41,162 nt of DNA from a bacterium (GCA_022763385.1 JALEGQ010000122.1:1-41162); one strand, 5' to 3'. Positions 7,962-15,382 are shown, counted from the stretch's first letter. Notes: generated by a model from the letters alone, not told the origin. Program-made: numbers and translations.

Positions 7962-8074
7962 ATTCGTCCCCGGGATGCCGGGTGGCTCTCCTCCTTTCTC
8001 GCTGGACAAGTAGCTGAATTCGTGGGGATTTGGCATCCTAAAAAAAGGGGAAAGTCATCCCGGGGACGAATTTT
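7960..8074. repeat. palindromic repeat family A, inverted doublet
   Basis: A perfect 18-bp inverted repeat, AAATTCGTCCCCGGGATG at 7960-7977 and its complement at 8056-8073, encloses 78 bp. The inner bases continue the symmetry (GGATGCC near 7974, GGCATCC at 8032-8038), and a degenerate GAATTCGTGGGGAT lies at 8016. The right arm continues into GACTTTCCCC plus a T-run on the minus strand, matching copy 1 at 6778. The left arm begins inside the methyltransferase-like gene's TAA. The structure resembles paired REP/BIME elements. No transposase is in the window. Confidence 0.75.
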
Positions 8075-8290
8075 CTGAACTCCCTAAATGGACCTGCCGG
8101 CTGTATTCGCAGCTCTGTGAGCAATCGCTCCTCTGTTTTATTTCGCTCCGGAAATTCTAGGCTCATAGCGATGTGTTTCTCGTGGTCGGGGGATTTTAAA
8201 AAAGGTACACTTTGACCGACCGTAAAAGGCTAGCACTGTCGGGACGCTACACAAGTTTTGGAAGAAGAAATCTGAGAGGAAAGGGGAGCT
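8075..8290. other. intergenic region upstream of the alcohol dehydrogenase
   Basis: No gene is supported here. The region is more AT-rich than its surroundings (TTTTAAAAAAGG near 8195) and contains TTGACC at 8212, but no convincing -10 box at the right distance. Immediately before ATG 8291 is a strong Shine-Dalgarno (GAGAGGAAAGGGGAGCT). A promoter for the dehydrogenase presumably lies here, but I cannot place it. Confidence 0.4.
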
Positions 8291-9340
8291 ATGAAGACCG
8301 TTGGATATGGTGTTCACGATGCGGAGTCGGTACTTGAGCCGCTTCACTTTGAGCGGCGAGCACTTCGGCCTGGGGATGTGGCGATTGAGATCTTGTACTG
8401 CGGGATTTGCCATTCAGACCTTCACCAGGTGCGGAATGATTGGGGAATGAGTCAGTACCCGATGGTTCCGGGGCATGAGATCGTCGGAAGGGTGCTTGAG
8501 GTTGGTGGTGAGGTTGAGCGATTTCAGCCGGGAGATACTGTTGCCGTCGGGTGCCTGGTAGATAGCTGCCAGGAGTGCGACCAGTGTCATCGAGGAGAAG
8601 AGCAGTTCTGTCGGGAAGGGAGTACAAAGACCTATAATAGTCGAGACCGAGTCTCTGAAGAGCCCACCTTTGGTGGGTACTCCAAGCATATCGTCGTGCG
8701 GCAAGAGTTCGTACTCTCTGTTCCGGAGTCCCTCGATATCAGCCGAGCAGCACCGATTCTTTGTGCTGGGATCACCACCTTCTCTCCCCTCCGTGCCGCT
8801 GCAGTCGGTTCGGGAAGTCGGGTTGGGGTTATTGGAGTCGGTGGTCTCGGTCATATGGCGATGAAGCTCGCAAAGGCGATGGGGGCAACGGTAACGGCGA
8901 TTACGCGCACCTCGGAGAAGGGAGAGGCCGCTCGACGGATCGGTGCTGATGCGGTGCTTGTCTCTAACGACCAAGCCTCGATGGAGGCTGCCGCGAATGC
9001 GTTTGACCTTCTCATCGATACCGTCCCCGTGAAGCATAACCTTGACCGCTACCTTCCACTCCTTGATATCGACGGGAAGCTCGTACTGGTTGGTCAGCTC
9101 GGTCAGATGGAGGAGGTGAGTACGCTTCCCCTCGTCCTCGGGAATCGAAGCGTTTCCGGCTCACTGATCGGGGGGATCCCAGAGACCCAAGAGGTTCTCA
9201 ACTTCTGTGCCGAACATGAGATCCATCCGGAGTGTGAGATGATCCGAATGGAAGAGGTAAACACCGCCTTCGACCGTCTCGAGCGCGGCGATATCTCCCA
9301 CCGCTTCGTGATCGATATGAGCTCGCTAGAGCTTTCCTAA
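8291..9340 (+). CDS. zinc-dependent NAD(P) alcohol dehydrogenase, YahK/cinnamyl type
   Basis: Medium-chain dehydrogenase that reduces aldehydes or oxidises alcohols with NAD(P). The catalytic zinc ligands are seen: Cys40 in CGICHSDLH and His62-Glu63 in PGHE. The structural zinc loop has four cysteines (93, 96, 99, 107; DSCQECDQCHRGEEQFC). A Rossmann loop GVIGVGGLGHMAMKLAKAMGA follows. Length (349) and motifs match the YahK/CAD branch, whose members are usually NADPH-preferring and act on a broad range of aldehydes; substrate here is inference. The gene is monocistronic by appearance, with a strong Shine-Dalgarno, and it converges with argP about 50 bp downstream. Confidence 0.95.
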   Translation: MKTVGYGVHDAESVLEPLHFERRALRPGDVAIEILYCGICHSDLHQVRNDWGMSQYPMVPGHEIVGRVLEVGGEVERFQPGDTVAVGCLVDSCQECDQCHRGEEQFCREGSTKTYNSRDRVSEEPTFGGYSKHIVVRQEFVLSVPESLDISRAAPILCAGITTFSPLRAAAVGSGSRVGVIGVGGLGHMAMKLAKAMGATVTAITRTSEKGEAARRIGADAVLVSNDQASMEAAANAFDLLIDTVPVKHNLDRYLPLLDIDGKLVLVGQLGQMEEVSTLPLVLGNRSVSGSLIGGIPETQEVLNFCAEHEIHPECEMIRMEEVNTAFDRLERGDISHRFVIDMSSLELS

Positions 9341-9390
9341 GTTGTGTTCTTCTATCGGTCAAAATACCCGAATAGTGTAATTATCGCCTC

Positions 9391-10287
9391 CTACCCTATA
9401 TTCGCGGAATGGTTACCTTTTGCAAAGCTTCGGATCGCCTCTGTTGCCTGTTGGAGGGCTGCTGATTGGTGGTGCCAGCAGTGCCAGTAGAGGGCGCGGG
9501 TGATGGTTTTTTCTGGGGTGAGATCGCAGAGGACTTCCTGGTCAATGAGGTCTTTGACCTTTTGCCAGGGGCAGAGGCTGTAGGTGGTGCCGAGTTTGGT
9601 GAGATCGATGAATCCTTGGGGGGAGGGCATAAGGGTGAATGGGATCCCGTGCGGTTTGAGGCGAAAGTACTTCCAGAGCCACTCGTGGTGCAGCGTGTCG
9701 TTTTCATCGAAGTTGACATACGGTGCGGTGCGGAGGGCGTTTTTCTCGATGCCGTTCGGAAAGGAACGCTCTGCAAAGGTGGGAGTGCTCACGCAGTGGT
9801 AGCGGAGTGATCCGATCCGGTGCGCCTCGCATCCGGCGCTCGGTTCTTTGCGAGTGGTGACTGCCGCCGCAACTGTCCCCGCTCGGAGCAGTTCATCGGT
9901 CCTCCCCTCATCGGTGGTCCACACCTTGAGGAGGAGCCCTTCCTTTTTGAGCAGAGGGCCAAGCGCCTCGAAGAGCCAGGTGTCGAGTGAGTCGTTGTTC
10001 ACGGCGATTCGAAGCTCTTGCCATCCGTCTCTGTTTCCCGAGAGTTGTTCTGCAAGATCTCCCTCAAGCGCTGCAGTCTGTCGCGCAAATCGAAGGAGGT
10101 GTTCTCCAGACCTGGTGGGGCGAATGGGCTTTTCGCGGATCAGGAGCGGCGAACCGATCTGCTCCTCAAGGGAGCGGATCCGTTGGGAGACTGCCGACTG
10201 GGTGATGCGGAGCTCTGCAGCGGCCTGCTCAAAAGAGCCACGCTCAAGGATGGCAACAAAGGCATCGAGGTTCGGGGAAAGAAGCAT
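9391..10287 (-). CDS. argP: LysR-family transcriptional regulator, ArgP-like
   Basis: LysR-type regulator of 298 residues. Residues 1-62 form the winged helix-turn-helix: LDAFVAILERGSFEQAAAELRITQSAVSQRIRSLEE and GSPLLIREKPIRPT, the latter close to the ArgP (IciA) signature. The rest is a periplasmic-binding-protein-like effector domain. ArgP senses lysine and arginine and activates argO, the arginine/lysine exporter. Here it diverges from an ArgO/LysE-type exporter, the classic arrangement, which strongly supports the call. ATG 10287 overlaps a T-N11-A dyad typical of LysR binding sites, suggesting autoregulation. The intergenic DNA is notably AT-rich. Confidence 0.9.
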   Translation of the reverse strand: MLLSPNLDAFVAILERGSFEQAAAELRITQSAVSQRIRSLEEQIGSPLLIREKPIRPTRSGEHLLRFARQTAALEGDLAEQLSGNRDGWQELRIAVNNDSLDTWLFEALGPLLKKEGLLLKVWTTDEGRTDELLRAGTVAAAVTTRKEPSAGCEAHRIGSLRYHCVSTPTFAERSFPNGIEKNALRTAPYVNFDENDTLHHEWLWKYFRLKPHGIPFTLMPSPQGFIDLTKLGTTYSLCPWQKVKDLIDQEVLCDLTPEKTITRALYWHCWHHQSAALQQATEAIRSFAKGNHSANIG

Positions 10288-10300
10288 AAGTATTTCTTAT
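10286..10300. promoter_or_regulatory. candidate LysR (ArgP) T-N11-A operator
   Basis: ATAAG-TATTT-CTTAT is a perfect 5-bp dyad with 5-bp spacer, extending to CATAAG/CTTATG, and contains the LysR consensus T-N11-A (T10287, A10299). It overlaps the argP start codon and lies about 80 bp upstream of the exporter gene. The AT-rich tract up to 10340 also carries TATACT at 10332-10337, a possible -10 for the exporter. Confidence 0.5.
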
Positions 10301-10377
10301 GTAATTTAAATATTTTGAATTGTACTAATACTATACTCTTCGCCACTCTGAGTGCAACGCATGTACAGGAGGAGGCA

Positions 10378-10983
10378 ATGGCAGCACTTACCGGATTTTT
10401 TCTTGGACTCGCACTCGTGATCGGAATCGGGCCTCAGAACCTCCTCGTGATTCGTCGAGGACTTGTTTCTGCTTCTCTCGGGATGACGGCTGCTGGTACG
10501 GCCGCGGTAACTGACTTAGTGGTGATTACCAGCGGTATCTTTTTCTTCTCACCGAACCTCTCTTCAGGGGGCTCGCAGTGGCTCTCGTTCGGGGCGGGGT
10601 GTTATCTGCTGTACTGTGCATGGGACGCCGCCCGTGATACTCCGCTGGAGGGAGCCGGGGAGGGCACTTCGCCTTCTCATATGCTTCACCGAGCGACCGC
10701 GAGGGCTGCGTTTCTCTACTCTTTTCTGAATCCGTGGGCCTGGTGTGATGCTGTCATGGTGATCGGTCAGCAGGCGCAGTCTTTTCAGGCGGGAGACCGG
10801 GTCCTCTTCGCTGCCGGAGCAAGCTTCGCTTCCCTTTTCTGGTTTTCGCTCGTCGCCACTTCGGTTTCCATCTTCGGCTCACGGGTGCTCACGCCGTCAG
10901 TGCAACGAGCGCTCCAGCGCGGCTCCGCACTACTGCTCGTTGCTCTCGCGCTGAGTTGCTTTTCGGGTGCGATCTTCTCGTGA
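10378..10983 (+). CDS. argO: ArgO/LysE-family basic amino-acid exporter
   Basis: Inner-membrane exporter of 201 residues with about six hydrophobic segments. The LysE/ArgO N-terminus is clear: FFLGLALVIGIGPQNLLVIRRGL, with the family's GPQN motif. A second-half signature FLYSFLNPWAWCDAVMVIGQ corresponds to the conserved LNPhA(Y/W)xD segment. It exports arginine and/or lysine and protects against their accumulation. ATG 10378 directly follows AGGAGGAGG; in-frame codons further upstream overlap argP and are rejected. Divergent pairing with argP indicates lysine/arginine-responsive control. Confidence 0.93.
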   Translation: MAALTGFFLGLALVIGIGPQNLLVIRRGLVSASLGMTAAGTAAVTDLVVITSGIFFFSPNLSSGGSQWLSFGAGCYLLYCAWDAARDTPLEGAGEGTSPSHMLHRATARAAFLYSFLNPWAWCDAVMVIGQQAQSFQAGDRVLFAAGASFASLFWFSLVATSVSIFGSRVLTPSVQRALQRGSALLLVALALSCFSGAIFS

Positions 10984-11021
10984 CCCCCGGCGCCTATAAA
11001 ACACAGTTCCGACCCTTGCTC

Positions 11022-11033
11022 TTATTGCAATAA
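11022..11033. promoter_or_regulatory. 12-bp perfect palindrome, candidate operator
   Basis: TTATTGCAATAA is a perfect palindrome in the 99-bp gap between the exporter and the lipoprotein gene. It sits inside the 17-nt spacer between TTGCTC (11016-11021) and CATTAA (11039-11044), a poor promoter match. It could be a repressor site for the following gene pair. Weak evidence. Confidence 0.25.
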
Positions 11034-11082
11034 AGTGGCATTAAGAAGACTGGAGTTCTTTCCACAGCGCACGGAGTGAGAG

Positions 11083-11757
11083 ATGAGAATTGAGATGAGG
11101 GGGGTGGCCCCTCTGTTGGTGGCAGTGGCAGGGTGTACCTCTCCGCCGATCGCGAGTGAGGATGTGGAGGCCGCAGAGGGGTTTTTGGCCCCTGCGCTTC
11201 TCTTTCACGAGACCATAGCCACCGCTCGACTGCTCGGTGGGTTGGTGGATATGAATCTCTATGAAGACCCGATCGCTCGAGCGCAGATGAAGGGGATGAA
11301 GCGTGTTCTTGAGGAAGGTGGGACGTGGGAGGTGCAGAGCGGGGACGGACATGGGCTGTGCATCGCGGCAACTCCGGTAGAGGCGCTCGGGAAGTGGGCG
11401 CGGGCACAGTCGAGAGCGTTTCTCGAGGCCTCGTTGCTCGTCGTAAAATCGGGTGCGGAGGCCTCTTCGTTTGCTCTCGAGCAGGGGCTCAAGCCGTTCG
11501 CCTGTGATCTGGAGACGGGGTACTTCTTTTTTCGTCCGACAACGGCACAGCTCGGAATATCGTCGCAGGATGTTGGTGCCTGCTTTCGGATGATCGGTTT
11601 CGGACCGCGGGGCGGCCTCTTTCTCACCCGAGAAGAGCTTCAACCGCAAGGGGTACTCTTGGCGAGGCCAGAATCTCTGCAGCTGTTGTATACGGCGCTA
11701 GCGCAGTGTTCGGTGCGGCTTATCGGTGGTCAGGGGGGTGCTCATGGCGCTCACTGA
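11083..11757 (+). CDS. putative lipoprotein of unknown function
   Basis: Protein of 224 residues. A short hydrophobic N-terminus ending VAVAGC (Cys18) fits a lipobox (V-A-G-C), so a membrane-anchored lipoprotein is likely, although the signal is short. The body (about 40-215) mixes helices and strands with four more cysteines (GLCIAATP, PFACDLETGYFFF, GACFRMIGF, AQCSVRLIGG), which might form disulfides outside the cytoplasm. I recognise no family. ATG 11083 and 11095 are both possible starts; GGAG lies about 10 nt before the first. The end overlaps the start of the next, much larger gene by 14 nt, so the two are almost certainly coexpressed. Confidence 0.65.
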   Translation: MRIEMRGVAPLLVAVAGCTSPPIASEDVEAAEGFLAPALLFHETIATARLLGGLVDMNLYEDPIARAQMKGMKRVLEEGGTWEVQSGDGHGLCIAATPVEALGKWARAQSRAFLEASLLVVKSGAEASSFALEQGLKPFACDLETGYFFFRPTTAQLGISSQDVGACFRMIGFGPRGGLFLTREELQPQGVLLARPESLQLLYTALAQCSVRLIGGQGGAHGAH

Positions 11758-14242
11758 TGAAGCGTTGTCTCATGGAGGGGGTGATACCGGCGCCCGTCTT
11801 CGGGTGGGCTTTGCAACGACTGTGCTCGGCCTCTTTTCTTTTGGATGTCGGTCGTTTGATGACACCCTTGATGGTTGGCCGGCGGGGCTCCGATTTGTGG
11901 ATCCCACGGTACGTCAGATCTCAGAGGGACCGAACGGTCTTGATCTCCTGCGAGAGAATGCTGCGCTCGTAGAAGGGGAGGGTTCTTCCGTAGAGACCGG
12001 TGAAGAACGGGACCCGGTGTGGAGAAAGGTGCGGAAGAGGCAGGAAGCACTTGGTATTCCGGAGAAATCCATCGACGGATTGGTGGGGCTTATCGATCAC
12101 TGTCACGCCGCTGTTGAGGATGCCTTAGCGTCTGGAAGGGACGGGCAGGCGATCCAGGGCGAGATCCTTCAGGGACTCCGGGAGGGGAGTGGAGCCGAGG
12201 TGCTCCGAGAGAGTTTCGGGGTCGATGGCAATGATCCGACCGTTAAGTGGTGGTTATCGAGGCACCTCCTCCCAAACATCATTCCGGCAGCCATCGCGTT
12301 CAGAGATTCGGGAGCTACTCAGAACGCCGCTTGGCTGCATATGAGCACTCATGGGCCAGCATTGTTGCCTCCAGTGATCCGTGGAGAGGGAGATCTTCAG
12401 GGTGAAGAGACGGGGGCTTACAGCGGGGCTAGAGACGGTGGCGTTACAGAAGACAGTGGTATTGCAGAAGACAGTGGCGCTGGTGGAGATGGCCGTTCAG
12501 CCGAGCCCTCGCTTGAGGGGCTCTCCATACCTGAGTTGCAGGAGCGCACCGGACTCTCACCGGTGCAGATCGCCGCACTCGAACGGTTTTTCGAGTATAA
12601 CTGGGAAGTGGTCTCGGAGGGTGGCAAGCCACAAGCGCTGCTAACGAAGCTCCTAGGGATCTGGGTCGGTGGTGAAGAACCTGCCGAGAGCTTTCGAAGG
12701 GATATCGGATTGCGAAGACGAGACCCGCTCGGTTCGGTTTGGCTTAACGCCCATGTGACCGATAGTGTCGCTGAGATGAGTCTCGCTGAGGATCTTGACT
12801 CTGCGCGGATTGAACTGTGGAAAAAGTGCGTTGAGTGCCGCCCGGCTCCGAGCATCGTAGCGAAAGCGAGATCAGATAAGCAAGAAGAGGAGAGAGTTGC
12901 CGAGAGTGAGCGTTCTCTTGTGGGAGAGGAGGAGGACGAATCGGCGCAACCCTCTGAGCTGGTAGAGGTGCCGGAGCTGGTAGTGTCATCTGAGCAGGGA
13001 GAGGATGCTGCTTCGAGCGAGCTCTCTGAATCAGAGGCAGGGGTGATCTCAGTTCCCCTCGCTGTGCCGGCTCCTGACCCGGAGGTAGCGGTCATTGATC
13101 CGGTTACCCCTGCATCAGTAAGGGGTTGGGGGTTCTCGCAGGTTCTGCTCGGGGTGGGAGTGGGGGCCGCAGCTCTCCAGTTCTTCCGTGGCTCGCGAAG
13201 TGTGGGCGAGCAGCAATCGGGCAAAGTGCGGGACTCCTCCCCGGAAAAGGATCTCGGCACCATCGTCAAAGAGGCGCTCGCCGTGCGTCGGCCAGGGGTG
13301 TTTACCCGTGCAGTACACGGACTTCGACGGTGGTGTGGCCGTCCCGTGAGCGATGCTTTTCTCGAATCAGAGGATACCCTTCGAGAGACGGTGAGCCGAC
13401 TTGCGCGTGAGGGGCAACACGGTGAGGTCGGAGACCTTCTGCTCGGAGTGGGCTCTCCCCTCCGACGTGGGTCGTCGTTCGAACGGAAACAGCTCAGCCG
13501 ACTTCTTGGGCACACCCTGCAATACTTCTCCGCAGACTCGCTTGCTCAGGTCTTTGTCGAGAGGGCACGCGGTGATGGTTCTCTCTCCGCGATCCGTGAG
13601 GGACAGCAGAAGTTGCAGGAGCTCGGGATGCTCTCTTCCTCTCTTGCTGGGGCCACCCTGACTGCACGACGGGAGCTCGGCGTGGATCAGATGGAGGCGA
13701 TGATCTTTGAATCTTCTGAGGCCCCTCGCCAGGTGATGCGAGATGTGAGAAGAGTTCGACGAGAACTTCGTCTTTCGAAGGATCACTACCGACAGGCCGT
13801 TGCCCGGGGAGTAACACGGCGACTTGCGACTGTTGAGGTTGGTGATGCCGGAGATGATACGCTCCTGCTCGCTCGACATGCCGTGAAGCACGTCCTCCGT
13901 GGGGATTCGCGGGCTCTCGTTGAGCTTCGGTTGAAACACGTTGCGGCAAACTACGCTGCAACGCTTCTCACAGACACCTCTGCACCTTTCTTAGAGGTTG
14001 CTCGGGTGCGTGATGTGGTCCGTCGTAATAAAGCGGATAAGGGAGTCATCGCTGAGGCGGTGTATCAGAGGTTTCAAGAGCTCCGTAGCGCAGCTTTCGA
14101 AGAACGTGATGAGGTAGCGCTCCTCCGGCTGCAACAGCTCTCCAGGTTCTCGTTTGGAGGGGTCTTCTCGTTTTCACGCGAATGGAGCCGGGTGAGGAAA
14201 GCTATACGCCACGCCCTTCGTGATTCAGAGCGCCAGACCTAG
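11744..14242 (+). CDS. large hypothetical protein with central membrane segment, 832 aa
   Basis: Unrecognised protein. From ATG 11744 (AGGGGGG 5 nt upstream), RLRVGFATTVLGLFSFGC (residues 18-35) looks like a signal or anchor ending in Cys, though not a canonical lipobox. Residues 40-220 are helical. An 18-bp tandem repeat in the gene gives TEDSGIAEDSG near residue 235. LSIPELQERTGLSPVQIAALERFF (about 260) resembles a helical DNA- or protein-binding segment, but only loosely. Residues 380-455 are acidic and Ser/Pro-rich, probably disordered. WGFSQVLLGVGVGAAALQFF (about 462-481) is a likely transmembrane helix. The last 330 residues are basic and helical. It overlaps the upstream lipoprotein gene and ends convergent to rplS. 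Function unknown. Confidence 0.7.
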   Translation: MALTDEALSHGGGDTGARLRVGFATTVLGLFSFGCRSFDDTLDGWPAGLRFVDPTVRQISEGPNGLDLLRENAALVEGEGSSVETGEERDPVWRKVRKRQEALGIPEKSIDGLVGLIDHCHAAVEDALASGRDGQAIQGEILQGLREGSGAEVLRESFGVDGNDPTVKWWLSRHLLPNIIPAAIAFRDSGATQNAAWLHMSTHGPALLPPVIRGEGDLQGEETGAYSGARDGGVTEDSGIAEDSGAGGDGRSAEPSLEGLSIPELQERTGLSPVQIAALERFFEYNWEVVSEGGKPQALLTKLLGIWVGGEEPAESFRRDIGLRRRDPLGSVWLNAHVTDSVAEMSLAEDLDSARIELWKKCVECRPAPSIVAKARSDKQEEERVAESERSLVGEEEDESAQPSELVEVPELVVSSEQGEDAASSELSESEAGVISVPLAVPAPDPEVAVIDPVTPASVRGWGFSQVLLGVGVGAAALQFFRGSRSVGEQQSGKVRDSSPEKDLGTIVKEALAVRRPGVFTRAVHGLRRWCGRPVSDAFLESEDTLRETVSRLAREGQHGEVGDLLLGVGSPLRRGSSFERKQLSRLLGHTLQYFSADSLAQVFVERARGDGSLSAIREGQQKLQELGMLSSSLAGATLTARRELGVDQMEAMIFESSEAPRQVMRDVRRVRRELRLSKDHYRQAVARGVTRRLATVEVGDAGDDTLLLARHAVKHVLRGDSRALVELRLKHVAANYAATLLTDTSAPFLEVARVRDVVRRNKADKGVIAEAVYQRFQELRSAAFEERDEVALLRLQQLSRFSFGGVFSFSREWSRVRKAIRHALRDSERQT

Positions 14243-14268
14243 AACAGTACAGCAGCCTAGAACAGTAC
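14238..14268. repeat. short tandem duplication at the end of the large gene
   Basis: CCTAGAACAGTAC occurs at 14238-14250 and again at 14256-14268, a direct repeat with an 18-bp period. The first copy includes the stop codon of the large gene, so the second may be a 3'-end duplication. No function is evident. Confidence 0.7.
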
Positions 14269-14301
14269 GGCGATAAGCCAATACAACGGCAAAGCCACCA
14301 A

Positions 14302-14327
14302 GAAGAGGCGCTCCCCTACGCCTCTTC
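14302..14327 (-). terminator. terminator-like hairpin spanning the rplS stop codon
   Basis: GAAGAGGCG (14302-14310) and CGCCTCTTC (14319-14327) form a perfect 9-bp stem with an 8-nt loop containing the rplS stop codon. On the minus strand the stem is followed by TTGGTGGCTTTG, only a weak U-tract. It may act as a terminator for rplS, or in both directions between the convergent genes. Confidence 0.5.
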
Positions 14328-14711
14328 GCTCTTTCCGCCAAACAGCTTTGTTTTAATGCGGGCGGCTTTTCCTCGGAGTGGTCGGAGGTAGAAGAGCTTC
14401 GCTCGTCGCACGGAACCTTGACGGACAACTTCAATCTTCTCAATCCGTGGGCTGTGGAGGAGAAAGGTTCGCTCTACTCCGATGTTGTACGAGATCTTTC
14501 GCACGGTGAATGAGGCGTTGGAGTGGGCGTTCTTCTTGGACCGCTTGATAACAACTCCTTCAAAGACCTGAATCCGTTCTTTGTTTCCCTCGACGATGCG
14601 AGCGTGAACCTTCACCGTGTCCCCTGGTCGAAATGCTGGGATCTCTTTCTTCAAAAATTCTTGTTGGAGTAGTCCCTCTTCAATTTCTTGGAGGAGTGAG
14701 TTTGCCGCCAT
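14316..14711 (-). CDS. rplS: 50S ribosomal protein L19
   Basis: bL19 sits at the 30S-50S interface of the ribosome. The whole protein matches the family: [64 protein letters not shown], and [20 protein letters not shown]. At 131 residues it is slightly longer than the usual 115. In many proteobacteria rplS ends the rpsP-rimM-trmD-rplS operon and may be followed by rnhB and yraN. Here it stands alone, and the rnhB-yraN operon lies on the same strand about 12 kb downstream. Its leader has a duplicated ribosome-binding region. Confidence 0.98.
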   Translation of the reverse strand: MAANSLLQEIEEGLLQQEFLKKEIPAFRPGDTVKVHARIVEGNKERIQVFEGVVIKRSKKNAHSNASFTVRKISYNIGVERTFLLHSPRIEKIEVVRQGSVRRAKLFYLRPLRGKAARIKTKLFGGKSEEA

Positions 14712-14754
14712 GTTTCTGCTTCCTAAAGATACTGTTTCTGCTTCCTAATGATAC
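14711..14754 (-). repeat. 22-bp tandem duplication of the rplS ribosome-binding leader
   Basis: Two adjacent 22-bp units (14711-14732 and 14733-14754) differ at one base. On the minus strand each reads GTATC-(T/A)TTAGGAAGCAGAAACA, carrying the AGGAAG Shine-Dalgarno. Only the proximal unit is followed by ATG; in the distal unit the corresponding position reads GTA. The leader thus has two equivalent ribosome-binding sites but one start codon. Confidence 0.85.
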
Positions 14755-14838
14755 TGTGTGTTTTTTTTACTGATACCGTTCCCAACCGTATCGGTGTTCC
14801 GCTTCAGCTGCATCGCCCGAGGCTTCTATTTGAAGGCT

Positions 14839-14867
14839 TTCATTACCCAGCCGCGGTCAGCTATAGT
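14839..14867 (+). promoter_or_regulatory. candidate promoter upstream of the elongasome unit
   Basis: TTCATT (14839-14844) and TATAGT (14862-14867) are 17 nt apart; the -10 matches consensus at five of six positions, the -35 at three. It would start transcription near 14874, about 47 nt before ATG 14921, and could drive that gene and mreC-mreD-mrdA-rodA. Pattern match only. Confidence 0.35.
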
Positions 14868-14920
14868 ACCAGATACACTGAGGAAGACAAGTTCCTCTCA
14901 TACCAGAAGAGAAGTCGAGG

Positions 14921-15292
14921 ATGCAGAATACCCGAGCCGTAGGAATTGCCCGAAAGACACGGAAAAAGAAGAGCAACGTCAAGAAGCTCGATCCTAAAAA
15001 AGAGGAGTTAATTCGCTCTCTTATGTCGATCTGTGGCGATGCTGGCTATGCGGTTCGGCGAGAGAAGTTGAAGCGAGGTCCGAATTGGAGTGTGCAGAGC
15101 GGCCTCTGTGCGGTGCACGGGGAGACCTGTGTGTTCGTTGACCGGGCGAGCTCGCAGGATGACCAGGTTGATTTTCTTCTTTCGGCGGTTCGAGACCTCG
15201 AGATCTCGGTGAGTGAGGAGCGAGAGGCCCTTCTTCCGCCATCTCTGGTGAAGATGTTGCAGGCAGAGTCTTTTATGGCGGTGGCTTCGTAA
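14921..15292 (+). CDS. small basic hypothetical protein, 123 aa
   Basis: Unrecognised protein. The first 30 residues are strongly basic (TRKKKSNVKKLDPKKEE). A compact domain follows (about 30-110) with AVRREKLKRGPNWSVQSGLCAVHGETCVFVDRASSQDDQVDFLL, which looks like an ordered beta-rich core with two cysteines. The end is acidic then hydrophobic. It has no signal or membrane segment. ATG 14921 has purine-rich upstream sequence (AGAAGAGAAG). It precedes mreC by 90 bp on the same strand, where mreB is often found, so a wall-elongation link is possible but unproven. Confidence 0.65.
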   Translation: MQNTRAVGIARKTRKKKSNVKKLDPKKEELIRSLMSICGDAGYAVRREKLKRGPNWSVQSGLCAVHGETCVFVDRASSQDDQVDFLLSAVRDLEISVSEEREALLPPSLVKMLQAESFMAVAS

Positions 15293-15382
15293 GTGATCTG
15301 CCGACGGGTAAGCGTTAGGAGGCTGTCTTTCTTCAGGCGGTGCCTCTGCTGGCGGCGAGTGGGGTGAAGGGGAAGCTGCTCT

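Noticed and set aside
8630..8645. TATAAT-like motif inside the alcohol dehydrogenase gene
   Set aside because: Internal to coding sequence, no -35 partner and no downstream gene requiring a promoter there.
10018..10377. Upstream extension of the exporter gene across argP
   Set aside because: It overlaps argP and the AT-rich control region; AGGAGGAGG directly before ATG 10378 decides the start.
12446..12478. Tandem repeat (18-bp period) as a possible CRISPR or mobile-element trace
   Set aside because: Only two units, in frame within a coding region (TEDSG/AEDSG); a simple coding duplication.
12418..13515. 365-codon minus-strand frame opposite the large unknown gene
   Set aside because: Its product is dominated by Ser, Arg, Pro and Thr, typical of a shadow frame; the plus-strand gene has better composition, a Shine-Dalgarno and coupling.
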